Shown here in pieces: positions 43,242-52,047 of a stretch of DNA of 64,000 nt. Within the stretch, counting starts at the first letter, position 1. Every line of letters begins with the position of its first letter. The stretch comes from Desulfobulbus rhabdoformis (GTDB taxonomy: Bacteria > Desulfobacterota > Desulfobulbia > Desulfobulbales > Desulfobulbaceae). A program made the position numbers and the translations under genes. The stretch spans positions 1 through 64,000 of the forward strand of contig NZ_JAFFQA010000012.1 of NCBI RefSeq assembly GCF_016919065.1, given 5' to 3'. The notes beneath the pieces are model-generated. The model saw only the letters and a program-made list of their open reading frames with translations, had not been told where the DNA came from and did no database searches.

Positions 43242-44562
43242 GGGTGGCACTCCTGAGTAATTGGGAGAAAGGGATATGCGACGACTCCTGAAGAGTATTG
43301 AGCCAGCCCGCAGTCAGTTTTTCTCCCTCTGTCGTCCATGGAGCTTTTTCATCTCCTAAAAGAAAAAAGATTATTTCCGAGGCCATGAGTTGCTCGGCAG
43401 AAACGCTGGGCAAAAAACGGGTGGCTTCACCATCACCATCACCTGTAATATACCTGCCTTGAATGAGGAGTTGAAGTACGGATTCAATTTCCTGCAATGA
43501 GGCTGCTGGCAGGCAATTTTGCAGAGACTGAGCCGTCGTCGATATACGTTGTCCGTAATTTTGATAAATGAACAGCAAAATGTCTGTTGCCAGGGAAAGC
43601 CGATGTTGAAGCGCCCCCTCATTTGCGATGAACTGGTAGTCGTGCCTGTGCTGCAGGGCATAGGAGAGCAGTGCTCCGAGAAGGATGCAGAGCCAACCAT
43701 GGTACAGCCAGATAAGAAAGAGGGGGATGGAGGCGAAAGAACCGTAAATGATATTATAGTTGGCTACGCCCAATTGGAGAACAAAATATATTTTTTGGAT
43801 AATGATCCAGAGTAGTGATGACACTGCTCCACCGGCAAGTGCGGCCCAGATCGAGACTTTTTTTTGGGGCACAAAGAGATAGAGCAGGGTGAGTGTCGTG
43901 ACGATAAAGAGAAAAGGGGCAACCTGAAACAGCAGGAGTTGCACCATGGTGTTTGGAAAAATCTGGTTCAGGCGGTGCATGATATCTTCGCTGGTGAAGA
44001 GCGCTTCAAGAGCAAAGGCCAGATTGAAAGACAGGGGAAGAAAGAGCAGGAGTGCCAGGTAGTCGACAATTTTTCGGTGCCATTCACGTCGGTTGAGCGT
44101 GTGCCAGATTGTATTCAGGGCATCTTCAATGGCTGAGAAAACAAAAAACGTCGCGAGGAGCAGGGCAAAAACGCCGAAAAGGCCAAGAGCTGCAAAATTG
44201 GTCTGATCGACATAGTTAAAAATGAAGGCTGTCGCACGATGTAAAACGGCCTCGGGAGGAATAAGGTTTCCGCTGTCTTTTGAGTCTGCAGGGAGGGAGG
44301 GGGCGTCAATGGGCTCCCATTGGTCAATCAGGTGGCTGATGCCTGTTTTGAGTTGTTGGTCGTTGCCAAGCCCCTTGACGATGGAGGTACTCAGGGCAAG
44401 GATTGGGACCATCGAGAGAATAATGGAAAAGGTGAGCGCAGCTGCGCGCATGGGGATGTGGTGAAGAAAAAATTCCCTGTACAAAATACGCAGCAGGCAA
44501 AGGAGGGATGAGCCTATGGAAGAACCGGCCTCCCGAGAGGTTGGTTTCATTGGCTCAGACAT
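43195..44562 (-). CDS. YihY/BrkB-family inner-membrane protein
   Basis: 455 residues with about six membrane helices in the first 300: AALTFSIILSMVPILALS, ALGLFGVFALLLATFFVFSA, LALLLFLPLSFNLAFALEAL, LLLFQVAPFLFIVTTLTLLY and others, plus the family motif GSFASIPLFLIWLYHGWLC. The C-terminal 150 residues are a helix-turn-helix-like winged domain (LQNCLPAASLQEIESVL). The old name RNase BN for this family is wrong. Function unknown. Its 3' end overlaps the ParB-like gene. Confidence 0.88.
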   Translation of the reverse strand: MSEPMKPTSREAGSSIGSSLLCLLRILYREFFLHHIPMRAAALTFSIILSMVPILALSTSIVKGLGNDQQLKTGISHLIDQWEPIDAPSLPADSKDSGNLIPPEAVLHRATAFIFNYVDQTNFAALGLFGVFALLLATFFVFSAIEDALNTIWHTLNRREWHRKIVDYLALLLFLPLSFNLAFALEALFTSEDIMHRLNQIFPNTMVQLLLFQVAPFLFIVTTLTLLYLFVPQKKVSIWAALAGGAVSSLLWIIIQKIYFVLQLGVANYNIIYGSFASIPLFLIWLYHGWLCILLGALLSYALQHRHDYQFIANEGALQHRLSLATDILLFIYQNYGQRISTTAQSLQNCLPAASLQEIESVLQLLIQGRYITGDGDGEATRFLPSVSAEQLMASEIIFFLLGDEKAPWTTEGEKLTAGWLNTLQESSHIPFSQLLRSATHDTSAAPNHSSGTWQ

Positions 44563-44625
44563 TGCCCGTTAAGAGACTGAGAAAAACTCCAAAAAACAGG
44601 ACAGAAATCAGCATGTTTCACAAAC

Positions 44626-46779
44626 CTATCGCCCGAGTTCCCGGTGTAACCATTTTTCAATTATCTCAAAAATGATTTCTCTTTTGACTGGTTTGGTAAT
44701 GTAATCATTCATGCCCGCTTCCAGACAGATTTCACGATCACCCTTCATTGCGTTGGCTGTCATGGCGATAATGGGGATTTTATCATATCCGCGCGAGCGA
44801 AGCTCTTTGGTGGCTTCCAGGCCATCAAGCTCTGGCATCTGAATATCCATCAAGATAAGGTCAAAGGATTCTGGCTGAGCAGTAAAGGTATCCACAGCCT
44901 TACGTCCATTGTTGGCTACTTCGACCTGGTAGCCGGCTTTATTGAGAATGAGGACTGCGAGCTTTTGATTAACCGGATTATCTTCGGCCAAGAGAATGCG
45001 GATCGACTGTTTGATTTCCTCACGGACACTGTACTGAGTAATGAATTTTTCGTTTTCAGCATTGGTGGAGGGGGGCGTCTCATTGGCTATGAGTTTTTCG
45101 ATGGTCTTAAAAAGAATTTCTCGCCTGGTCGGTTTGGTGAGAAATGCATCGAAACCAGCGTCTTTACATTTCTGTGCATTCCGCTCAGTTGTTGAGGTAT
45201 AGGCTAAAAGCGGAATATGAGCTGTGGGCTTTGTTCGGTGCCGGATGAGTTCGGCCAGGGCATACCCATCAGGAGCAGGCATTTGGATGTCGAGAATAAT
45301 GAGATCCGGCAGGGTTCCCTTGGCGATGGCCTTTTGCAACATCGCCTCGACCTGGGAACTGTCTTCAATAGCCTCAACTTTCAATCCGGCAGCTTTTAAA
45401 ATGTGACTGACGATACTGAGGTTTGTTGGGTTATCATCGACGACCAGAATGCGCTTGTTCACCAGAGAAACTTTTTTGAAATTTTTCTTCTTTTCTTCCG
45501 GGGATTTTTGCAGGTTGGCTGTGAAGTGAAAGGTGCTTCCCTTGCCGATTTCACTCTCAGCCCAGACATTTCCATCCATCAGTCCGGCAATTTTCCGGCA
45601 GATGGAAAGTCCCAGGCCAGTTCCGCCATATTCGCGTGTGGTAGAACCATCCGCTTGGCTAAATGCCTCAAAAATAGACTCGAGTTTCTCTTCTGGAATA
45701 CCAATGCCGGTATCACGAATGCGGGCATGAAGGGTAATTGTTGCGTCAGTTTCTGTGTCGACATCAATGGAGAGTTCCAGCTCACCTTTTTTGGTAAACT
45801 TGGCCGAGTTTCCCATGAGGTTCACCAGAACCTGTCGATACCGTCCAGGATCACCCATCACGTTTGCAGGAAGCGCATCATCAATGCGGCATAGGACCTC
45901 AATAGGACGTGAGGCTACCTTCGGCCGGACAAGGTCACAGACATCCTGGGCTGTGATTTCCGGATCGAAATTTATGCATTCAAGGTCAAGCTTTCCTGCC
46001 TCTACTTTTGAAAAATCAAGGATATCGTTGATAAGAGAAAGGAGGGCATCGGCACTGCGTTTGATGGTCTGGGCAAATTCTTCCTGCTCCAGGTCCAGGC
46101 CGGTATCAAGCAGCATATCTGTGAAGCCGATGATGCCATTCATGGGAGTGCGGATCTCATGGCTCATAGCAGCCAGGAACTCACTTTTGGCGACGTTTGC
46201 CGCCTCGGCGGCTTTTTTGGCTGTCCACAACTCTGCAGTCTGCTGCTGTATTTCTGCCTGCAGCCTCTCGGAATAGCTTCGTTGCTGCTCCTGTATCTTT
46301 AAATAATTTTGCTCGTTTTCCGCCATTATGTTCTGGAATTTTTTTTCCAAGACTGCGGATTTCCGATCAAACTGTTTTTTTTGAATTCGGAGGCGGTTCA
46401 CGGTTTCAGTCGTCTCGCGATGGGAGAGAAAAAGACGAACCGAGAGTTGAACAAGAGTACTTAAAATTTCAGGTGTGATTTCCAAGCACTGGCGATTGGT
46501 GGTTGCCAGGACAAACCCCTGAAGATCAGGGACAGCAAGGAAAAAGTAGGGGCGTTCTTCAAGGGAAAAGCTGACCTCGGAAGATTGGGCCTCATGGGCG
46601 CCTATTGCAGTAATCGCGGCGTCCGAAGAAAGGGGAAAGTCTGTAGAGGAGGTATGTTTGCCTGTCTGGTTCAGGCAGAAATAGAGAATATCCTGAGTCT
46701 CCTGTTCAAGGTGAGTCAGGAGGGTTGTCAGTTCCCCCGTTGGATCAACAAGGTCTGCAAACAGCGATGACATGACCAT
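44626..46779 (-). CDS. Soluble hybrid histidine kinase with two receiver domains
   Basis: 717 residues, no membrane helix. About 120 residues of unknown sensor region, coiled coil (125-200), HisKA with [15 protein letters not shown] (His207), HATPase with [24 protein letters not shown] and GGTGLGLSI, then REC1 ([26 protein letters not shown]) and REC2 ([42 protein letters not shown]). No Hpt domain, so phosphate may pass to a separate Hpt protein. AAGGAGC before the start; 9 bases after the HDOD gene. Confidence 0.93.
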   Translation of the reverse strand: MVMSSLFADLVDPTGELTTLLTHLEQETQDILYFCLNQTGKHTSSTDFPLSSDAAITAIGAHEAQSSEVSFSLEERPYFFLAVPDLQGFVLATTNRQCLEITPEILSTLVQLSVRLFLSHRETTETVNRLRIQKKQFDRKSAVLEKKFQNIMAENEQNYLKIQEQQRSYSERLQAEIQQQTAELWTAKKAAEAANVAKSEFLAAMSHEIRTPMNGIIGFTDMLLDTGLDLEQEEFAQTIKRSADALLSLINDILDFSKVEAGKLDLECINFDPEITAQDVCDLVRPKVASRPIEVLCRIDDALPANVMGDPGRYRQVLVNLMGNSAKFTKKGELELSIDVDTETDATITLHARIRDTGIGIPEEKLESIFEAFSQADGSTTREYGGTGLGLSICRKIAGLMDGNVWAESEIGKGSTFHFTANLQKSPEEKKKNFKKVSLVNKRILVVDDNPTNLSIVSHILKAAGLKVEAIEDSSQVEAMLQKAIAKGTLPDLIILDIQMPAPDGYALAELIRHRTKPTAHIPLLAYTSTTERNAQKCKDAGFDAFLTKPTRREILFKTIEKLIANETPPSTNAENEKFITQYSVREEIKQSIRILLAEDNPVNQKLAVLILNKAGYQVEVANNGRKAVDTFTAQPESFDLILMDIQMPELDGLEATKELRSRGYDKIPIIAMTANAMKGDREICLEAGMNDYITKPVKREIIFEIIEKWLHRELGR

Positions 46780-46788
46780 GGTTGCTCC

Positions 46789-47634
46789 TTAACCGCCATA
46801 CATTTTTTGTGTATTTTCAAGCTCTTCTGGTAGGTCCTCGGCCAAAACCTTGTACTCCTCCACATTTTCGTGAATGTGAGCCGCCAGGCTGGGAGTCAGG
46901 TTGAGAGGCAGGTCTTCTTTGACCGCAGGGTAATTGAGTTGCTGTATAATGTATTCGCTCATCTGGAGAATACCAGTGGGGGATTGAGGTGTAGACTCCC
47001 CATTGATGGCATGATGGTCACGAATAGCCTCGGCTATTGCATCTGGAATACGCCATTCTTTGGCTAAGGTGTAGCCGATTTTGCTGTGGTCCGTTTCAAA
47101 AATTTCTTCTTCGAGTTCAGTTATTGACGGTCCTCCCGGAACCAGTTGCTCGATAAGTTGAAGAAACTTTTCCTGTTCCGCCTGCATCTCAACAATAAGT
47201 CCAATATCGTGAAGGATGCCACATAGATATGCGTCATCTCCATTGATGGAGAAGATGCGTTCAGCGATCATCTTGCAGCAGATTCCAGAGGCGGCGCTGT
47301 GGAGCCATAATCGTTCTGGGGAAAACTCCAGGGCACTTGAATGGGAGCCCAACATGCCCTGGATGGCATCGGTGACTGCGATGTTATGCAGATTTTTCAT
47401 ACCTAAAAGTGCAACTGCTCGAGATATGGAATCGACTTTGCGGGTGAGGCCAAAATAGGAACTGTTCACCAGGGTCAACAACCGGGCGACCAGGGCCGGG
47501 TCCATGCGAATAACTTCTTCAAAATCTTGCAAGGTCGATTCTTCATCATTCACCAGTTGAACCAGCCGAGTGACTATATGAGGAAGGGTTCTGATTTTTT
47601 TGAATTTCTCAATCAGTTTTTCGGCTGGCGACAT
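46789..47634 (-). CDS. HDOD-domain signalling protein
   Basis: 281 residues, HD-related output domain: IRTLPHIVTRLVQLVNDEE, IRMDPALVARLLTLVNSSYFG, ISRAVALLGMKNLHNIAVTD, and YLCGILHDIGLIVEM. HDOD proteins act in signalling and usually lack full hydrolase motifs. Directly upstream of the hybrid kinase, so likely the same pathway. AAGGAGCC at the start. Confidence 0.9.
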   Translation of the reverse strand: MSPAEKLIEKFKKIRTLPHIVTRLVQLVNDEESTLQDFEEVIRMDPALVARLLTLVNSSYFGLTRKVDSISRAVALLGMKNLHNIAVTDAIQGMLGSHSSALEFSPERLWLHSAASGICCKMIAERIFSINGDDAYLCGILHDIGLIVEMQAEQEKFLQLIEQLVPGGPSITELEEEIFETDHSKIGYTLAKEWRIPDAIAEAIRDHHAINGESTPQSPTGILQMSEYIIQQLNYPAVKEDLPLNLTPSLAAHIHENVEEYKVLAEDLPEELENTQKMYGG

Positions 47635-47678
47635 GAAGAGGCTCCTTGAGACAGGATGCAGAGAAAAGTGTTGCCCAC

Positions 47679-48041
47679 TTATCCCTTGATTTCTTTTTTG
47701 GTTATAGCCTCGGCCTTGACGCGGTCGAGCAACTCTGCAAGGACCGGTTTGATGTTTTCACGAATGTCACCGGCGACAATGATAAAGAGGAGATCGTCAC
47801 CGGGTTTAAATGAGCCGGAGTGTGTTTCAATTATTATGTCATAGATTCCAGGACGTTCAAGGTATTCCTGGCGTAATTGTTCAACTTTTGCATCATTGAC
47901 CGTCGTTTCAAGGCCGGTAACACCGGAATGATCACCGCGAGACCACGCGCGAACCGTACCGTTATGAATAAGTATCATGCCGACATTTTCTGTAAAATCC
48001 GGCCTTTTTTTCATTTCAGCGATAGTTTTGGAGATATCCAT
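47679..48041 (-). CDS. MoaE-like protein (molybdopterin synthase large-subunit family)
   Basis: 120 residues. The pattern HNGTVRAWSRGDHSGVTGLE, IYDIIIETHSGSFKPGDDLL and VKAEAITKKEIKG follows MoaE, which adds sulfur to precursor Z with MoaD. The C-terminal lysines are kept, but the usual HRxG and second HR motifs read HSGS and DIRE, so activity is doubtful. No other molybdopterin gene is near; it instead heads the HDOD-kinase group. GAGGAAC before the start. Confidence 0.7.
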   Translation of the reverse strand: MDISKTIAEMKKRPDFTENVGMILIHNGTVRAWSRGDHSGVTGLETTVNDAKVEQLRQEYLERPGIYDIIIETHSGSFKPGDDLLFIIVAGDIRENIKPVLAELLDRVKAEAITKKEIKG

Positions 48042-48239
48042 TTGTTCCTCTTCGGTTTAAGGTTGGGTGGGATTTAGTCAGGGAAGAAAAAAATAGAGAT
48101 TGTATAAAAATGATCCCTAATGTGCGTCTTCGCAAGCCAAGACCACATTGTGTGTTTTTTATGACCCTAGGTTAATGCATACAATAGCTCTTGTTGAGTG
48201 TGCAACAGAACTCTTTGGAAAGTGTATTCTGGCCTCTGG

Positions 48240-49448
48240 TTACTCCTGGAGCTTGATCTGTGGCATGGGACGATTGGGAGAAGGTGCAATGTGGGCACGT
48301 TTATTGATCCCTGATGCCGACATTCGAACCCTATAGCCAGCTGGAGCTGGCATCTTCCCTGAGATGACAGGTGAGCGAAGGGCAGGGTTGAGATGAAGAA
48401 AGGCCTTTTTGTCCAACCCTGTATGAAAGAGCAGCAGGGGCAACTCTGTTGGTTCAGAGAGACGGTACCCTGGTTGGGGGAATGGTGTTGCAGGCGCAAG
48501 ATCCAATGTATTTTCAAGTCTATTGGCTACTCGTACTGCCGCCAGGAATTCAGAGTAAAAATTGCGAGCTGCAAATTTGAAATATCCCTGAGAATAGTGA
48601 GTGAAAATTTGGGGGTAACTTCCATGTTTTTGTACTGCGCGGACCATGCCTGCCCTGCCGTAATTATACGCCGTAAGGGCAAGGGGCCAGGAGTCAAGGA
48701 CTGCATAGTTTTCCTGTAAAAAACGGGCGGCAGCATCTGTAGCCCGTAAGGGATCGAGCCGTTCGTCGACTTGGGCGTTGATCATGAGGTAGCGTTGGCC
48801 GGTGGCCTGGGTAAATTGCCATAAACCGGCAGCACCGGCCTTGCTATATGCGGTTGGGGTAAATGAGGACTCCACATGCGGCAGATAGGCTAACTCCTGA
48901 GGAAGGCCATAGCGACGAAAAATTTCACGAAAATTTTTTATGTAGCGGGTTGAACGCTGAACACCTTGCATAAAACGGTCTTTTTGGCCAAGTTGCATTC
49001 GAATTGTTTTCTGTGCCTGTCGCAGAAGACTTGGTTTTTTTGGGGGAAAAAGAGCTGCGATGCGCAGAGCCTCCTTGGTTTGTGGAGGAGTCCCTGAAGC
49101 AAGAGTGCCCAGCAGGGTGGATATTCTCTCTCTTTCCGCTTGAATCCGCTCACGATTAAGCCATGAAGCCCAGGGATATTTCCAATCGGTCAGTGCAAGA
49201 ATGCTGTAGACGCGCCCAAGGTTTTCGGCATCGTGAAAAACAGCCTGACGGGTTGAATAGTTCCCGTAGATGGATTCCCAAAACTGGACGTTATCTTGAA
49301 TGCAGGGGTAGAGGGGAAACAGGTCTTTTGTTTGCGCCTGGGCTTCAGCTGCCAGAAAGAACCCGAGCCAGCAGAAAAAGAGCACGCGGCCGACACTTGT
49401 GGGCAGGATAAAACGATTGATAGAGAAGAGAAATCTTGTGTTGAGCAT
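48240..49448 (-). CDS. Lytic murein transglycosylase, MltD-like
   Basis: About 402 residues. Signal peptide (VLFFCWLGFFLAAEAQAQ), then a helical linker and a GH23 SLT domain: YLPHVESSFTPTAYSKAGAA with the catalytic Glu, GLWQFTQATGQRYL and LALTAYNYGRAGMVRAV. No LysM repeats follow; the C-terminal 80 residues (LLLFHTGLDKKAFLHLNPAL) look like a degenerate LysM-like module. Cleaves peptidoglycan in the periplasm. The ATG at 49448 is preferred to a TTG at 49466. Confidence 0.88.
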   Translation of the reverse strand: MLNTRFLFSINRFILPTSVGRVLFFCWLGFFLAAEAQAQTKDLFPLYPCIQDNVQFWESIYGNYSTRQAVFHDAENLGRVYSILALTDWKYPWASWLNRERIQAERERISTLLGTLASGTPPQTKEALRIAALFPPKKPSLLRQAQKTIRMQLGQKDRFMQGVQRSTRYIKNFREIFRRYGLPQELAYLPHVESSFTPTAYSKAGAAGLWQFTQATGQRYLMINAQVDERLDPLRATDAAARFLQENYAVLDSWPLALTAYNYGRAGMVRAVQKHGSYPQIFTHYSQGYFKFAARNFYSEFLAAVRVANRLENTLDLAPATPFPQPGYRLSEPTELPLLLFHTGLDKKAFLHLNPALRSPVISGKMPAPAGYRVRMSASGINKRAHIAPSPNRPMPQIKLQE

Positions 49449-49679
49449 TTGAGCGTTAGGGCGCAAGAAAGAGCTGGAGAAGAGATAATTTGAGACGATG
49501 CTTTTTGACTATGCGTCTGGTCCTCTCCGAATTATGTAGGGGGCTCAAGCGGGAGAAGAGGCATGTGGTGATGAGTTGGTCCCAAGCACGGAAAAGGTAC
49601 AAAGGTATTTTTATGGAATCTACTATAAAGGGTACAAGAGGAAAGTGGTACCAGATTGTGGCCCGGGAGGAGAATTGTT

Positions 49680-50186
49680 GTGAGCGGTGAAGAGGGACAG
49701 CTATATCAGCCTATAATCGGAACATTGGGGTATATTCTTTCTCCAGATGGTCAAAAAACACTGCTGGTCCATCGAAATGCACGATTGGATGATCAGCATC
49801 TTGGAAAATATAACGGTCTGGGCGGAAAAATGGAACCAGGCGAAGATGTGCTCGCCTGCATGCGGCGGGAGATTTACGAAGAGGCAGGTATCGAATGTAC
49901 CCGGATGCGGTTGCGGGGGACCATTAATTGGACAGGATTTGGCCCAAATGGGGAAAACTGGCTGGGGTTCATTTTTCTCATTACCGATTTTTCCGGGATT
50001 CCTTTCACGGAGAATGAAGAGGGCTCACTGAGTTGGTTTCCGCTTACCGAGATAATGGATTTGCCCATGTGGGAAGGGGATCGACATTTCTTACCCCTGG
50101 TTTTTGACGATGATCCCCGCATCTTCCATGGATATATGCCCTATGACAACGGCAAGCCCACTGGCTGGAGCTACCATCGTCTTTAA
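49680..50186 (+). CDS. NUDIX hydrolase (8-oxo-dGTP diphosphatase-like)
   Basis: 168 residues. Complete Nudix box GGKMEPGEDVLACMRREIYEEAG. Flanking YNGLGGKMEPGED and NWLGFIFLITDFSG resemble MutT/MTH1-type 8-oxo-dGTP hydrolases. Start is GTG at 49680 after GGGAGGAGAA; a GTG at 49656 is open but has no ribosome site. Stop codon lies at the edge of repeat B1. Confidence 0.9.
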   Translation: MSGEEGQLYQPIIGTLGYILSPDGQKTLLVHRNARLDDQHLGKYNGLGGKMEPGEDVLACMRREIYEEAGIECTRMRLRGTINWTGFGPNGENWLGFIFLITDFSGIPFTENEEGSLSWFPLTEIMDLPMWEGDRHFLPLVFDDDPRIFHGYMPYDNGKPTGWSYHRL

Positions 50187-50554
50187 CCTGAATCCGTGAC
50201 GGTGGGTGGTCACTGAACAGCATATCCAATTAATGGGGCAAAGATTTTTAAATTAATTCATTTGTTGTTCAGGGTGTCTTGAATAATTAGATTTTTCAAT
50301 CAAGGTCAAGGCATGCAAAAAAATTTACCGCAGGCATATACATGATATTCCGAGGATAAAATTTTTCGCATAACGCAGAGATTGGCAGAAAAAGCAATTA
50401 TTCAAGATTCCCTTCAGCTTCACCCGCCGCCCCTTGGGGCATCCATCAGCACGTCACTTTCATTGCCTGCAACATACCGATAAAGTGTACTTTAATCGGT
50501 ACGTCACAAACAACGAAACTGACGCCCCGATGAATGCTCACGGATTCAGGTTTA
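50184..50554 (+). repeat. Family B repeat, copy B1, interrupted by A6
   Basis: Ends TTAACCTGAATCCGTGA and TCACGGATTCAGGTTTAA form an inverted repeat. Inside are CGGTGGG, TCACTGAACA, TTCACCCGCCGCCCCTTGGGGC and ACCGATAAAGTGTACTTTAATCGGT (near-palindrome). Removing A6 and one TTCA leaves about 226 bases that align with copy B2. Confidence 0.85.
50272..50412 (-). mobile_element. Family A MITE-like repeat, copy A6, nested in B1
   Basis: 141 bases, ends GGGTGTCTTGAATAATT and AATTATTCAAGATTCCC, reversed relative to A1. Direct repeats TTCA at 50268-50271 and 50413-50416. B2 has the single uninterrupted site (ACTGTTCAGTTTCACCC). Confidence 0.9.
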
Positions 50555-50699
50555 AGAAAATCGTTTGCGGCCATTTTTCATGTTTTTTGTTATAGTTGAA
50601 TTGGTGACAACGGGAGGGACCGGAGCTGCTTGTTTGTCCAAAGTGATGCAGATACCCTGACATTTTTTGTCAGTTCGCCTTTGCCTGGGAGTATCACAT

Positions 50700-51020
50700 A
50701 TGGAATACAGTGCGGAGATGGCTCGATTAGAGCAGTTTGTCGATACATTGCTGGAGAAATACAATCAATTAAAAGCAGACTATCATGCTCTCCAGGAGCT
50801 CGCCCACAAGCGTGAAAATGAATGCGCTGAGCTCAAAAATCAGGTTCTTGAGCTCAGTGCCGAACGTCGTGAGGTTGGGCAAAAAGTTACCGGGCTTTTA
50901 GATCGTATAGAGCAGTGGGAGAAGGACCAGCTACCGCAAGAAACGGAAGGGGAAGCGAACACCGACTTCGGCCCAGAGGATGTCTCGGCCGTACCCCCTG
51001 ACGGGGGGGCCCTCCGATAA
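50700..51020 (+). CDS. zapB: ZapB-like coiled-coil cell-division protein
   Basis: 106 residues, almost all coiled coil (about 5-80: LEQFVDTLLEKYNQLKADYH, HKRENECAELKNQVLELSAE), then an acidic tail. Position immediately before zapA and size suggest ZapB, which links FtsZ-ZapA to the nucleoid; sequence alone is weak evidence. Start at 50700 (MEYSAEMARL). Confidence 0.7.
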   Translation: MEYSAEMARLEQFVDTLLEKYNQLKADYHALQELAHKRENECAELKNQVLELSAERREVGQKVTGLLDRIEQWEKDQLPQETEGEANTDFGPEDVSAVPPDGGALR

Positions 51021-51024
51021 GATC

Positions 51025-51315
51025 ATGGAAGAACGACTGGTCAGTTTTTTTCTTTTTGGGCAAGAGTATACCTTTTACTCTGATGCCCCAGAGGAAGAGG
51101 TCGTGGCTGTTCTTGAACTGTTGCGCGAAGAACTTGAGAGGGGCGAAGAGTTCATGCCAAGCGCTGTCCCATCAACAAAGGTTCTCGTGCTTGGCTGTCT
51201 TCGGATGGCAGCAAAATATATGCATCTGCAACGCGAGCATGAACGCTATTGTCAGGCGCAGGAGCAGCTCACGGCTGGCCTGATCGAAAAAATATTACGT
51301 ACAGTCGAGCCGTAA
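51025..51315 (+). CDS. zapA: Cell-division protein ZapA
   Basis: 96 residues. Bundles FtsZ filaments at the Z ring. VSFFLFGQEYTFYSDAPEEE, then helices VAVLELLREELERGEEF and STKVLVLGCLRMAAKYMHLQ, fit the ZapA fold. Starts 4 bases after the zapB stop, so coupled. The 6S RNA candidate follows, as often seen after zapA. Confidence 0.87.
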   Translation: MEERLVSFFLFGQEYTFYSDAPEEEVVAVLELLREELERGEEFMPSAVPSTKVLVLGCLRMAAKYMHLQREHERYCQAQEQLTAGLIEKILRTVEP

Positions 51316-51352
51316 GTGTAAAAATCTGGTGTGGCAGAGGCCCAACATCTGC

Positions 51353-51358
51353 TATACT
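51353..51358 (+). promoter_or_regulatory. -10 element of the 6S RNA candidate
   Basis: TATACT about 7 bases before the predicted RNA start near 51365. The -35 (TGTGGC near 51330) is weak. Confidence 0.5.
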
Positions 51359-51365
51359 ATTTAAA

Positions 51366-51548
51366 AACTCAGATACCCCCTGCTCTGTTGGTGATCAGTG
51401 AAAGATTGAGCCAACTCTTGAAAAAAGGGTAGCCTACTTGTTGGACGATGGGGGCCTTTTTTGATTCCCTGAAGACGGCAAAGGCATTGCCCACCTAATT
51501 TAATTAGGTTTAATCATTTCTCTGACACGGCAGCGCGGGGGGCTCTTT
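51366..51548 (+). ncRNA. ssrS: Probable 6S RNA
   Basis: Binds the RpoD holoenzyme as a promoter mimic. About 180 bases, usual size. The closing stem pairs CCCCCTGCTCTGTT (from 51376) with GGCAGCGCGGGGGG (ending 51542), about 13 of 14 pairs counting G-U. The inner part holds hairpins such as GTTGG...CCAAC and CCTAATTTAATTAGG. It lies right after zapA, the classic site of ssrS. Found by eye only; no covariance-model score. Confidence 0.7.
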
Positions 51549-52047
51549 CCAGCGGGAACACCGCTGTTTGCATAGAGTGCCATTTTCGTGCATAAAAGAG
51601 GGTGGCTGGTTGAAAAACGGACGTTGTTGGTCCAGTGAGAATAACTACACTGATGCGATCAGGTTTACGATAGACGAGTCATCTTTTAGTCTAGGATGGT
51701 ACCAGGGAAAATATCGGGCATACCTTCGTGAGGTGTCGCAGGGCGCGAGATTTTTCAGTCAAGATCAGGGGGACGTACTTTCCTGAAATTGGCAGAAAAG
51801 AAGGCCCTTCAGGATGCCAGGTCGTTGATCCCAATACATCTCTTGCTCTTCTTCAAGCTGAAGACCACCGGGGTGCTTTGCGCGTTGTTCATGGCGCAGA
51901 ACTCTCCTGTCGCTTGTCCAAGCGGCGTCCTGTTGTGCTGTCGCACACCTTTCTTAACCACCTCTACTCTTGTTCAAGGTAGCTTTGACCTGCGTTTTTT
52001 TCCGGTCACGGCTCTTACTTTTATATAGGAAAGGATAGGTGTGTTCT
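51549..52047. other. Gene-free stretch between 6S RNA and rny
   Basis: About 500 bases. CAGCGG gaaca CCGCTG (51550-51566) with TTTG may be a weak terminator of the RNA. Open frames here (such as 51568-51786) have no ribosome site or family pattern. A promoter for rny is expected; none is clear. Confidence 0.5.

Noticed and set aside
51450..51465. GGGGGCCTTTTTTG as a terminator pairing with CCCCC at 51376
   Set aside because: The longer helix closing 51376 with 51542 is far better and fits 6S RNA.
51568..51786. 72-residue open frame between 6S RNA and rny
   Set aside because: No ribosome site, no family pattern, and it sits in a probable RNA leader region.
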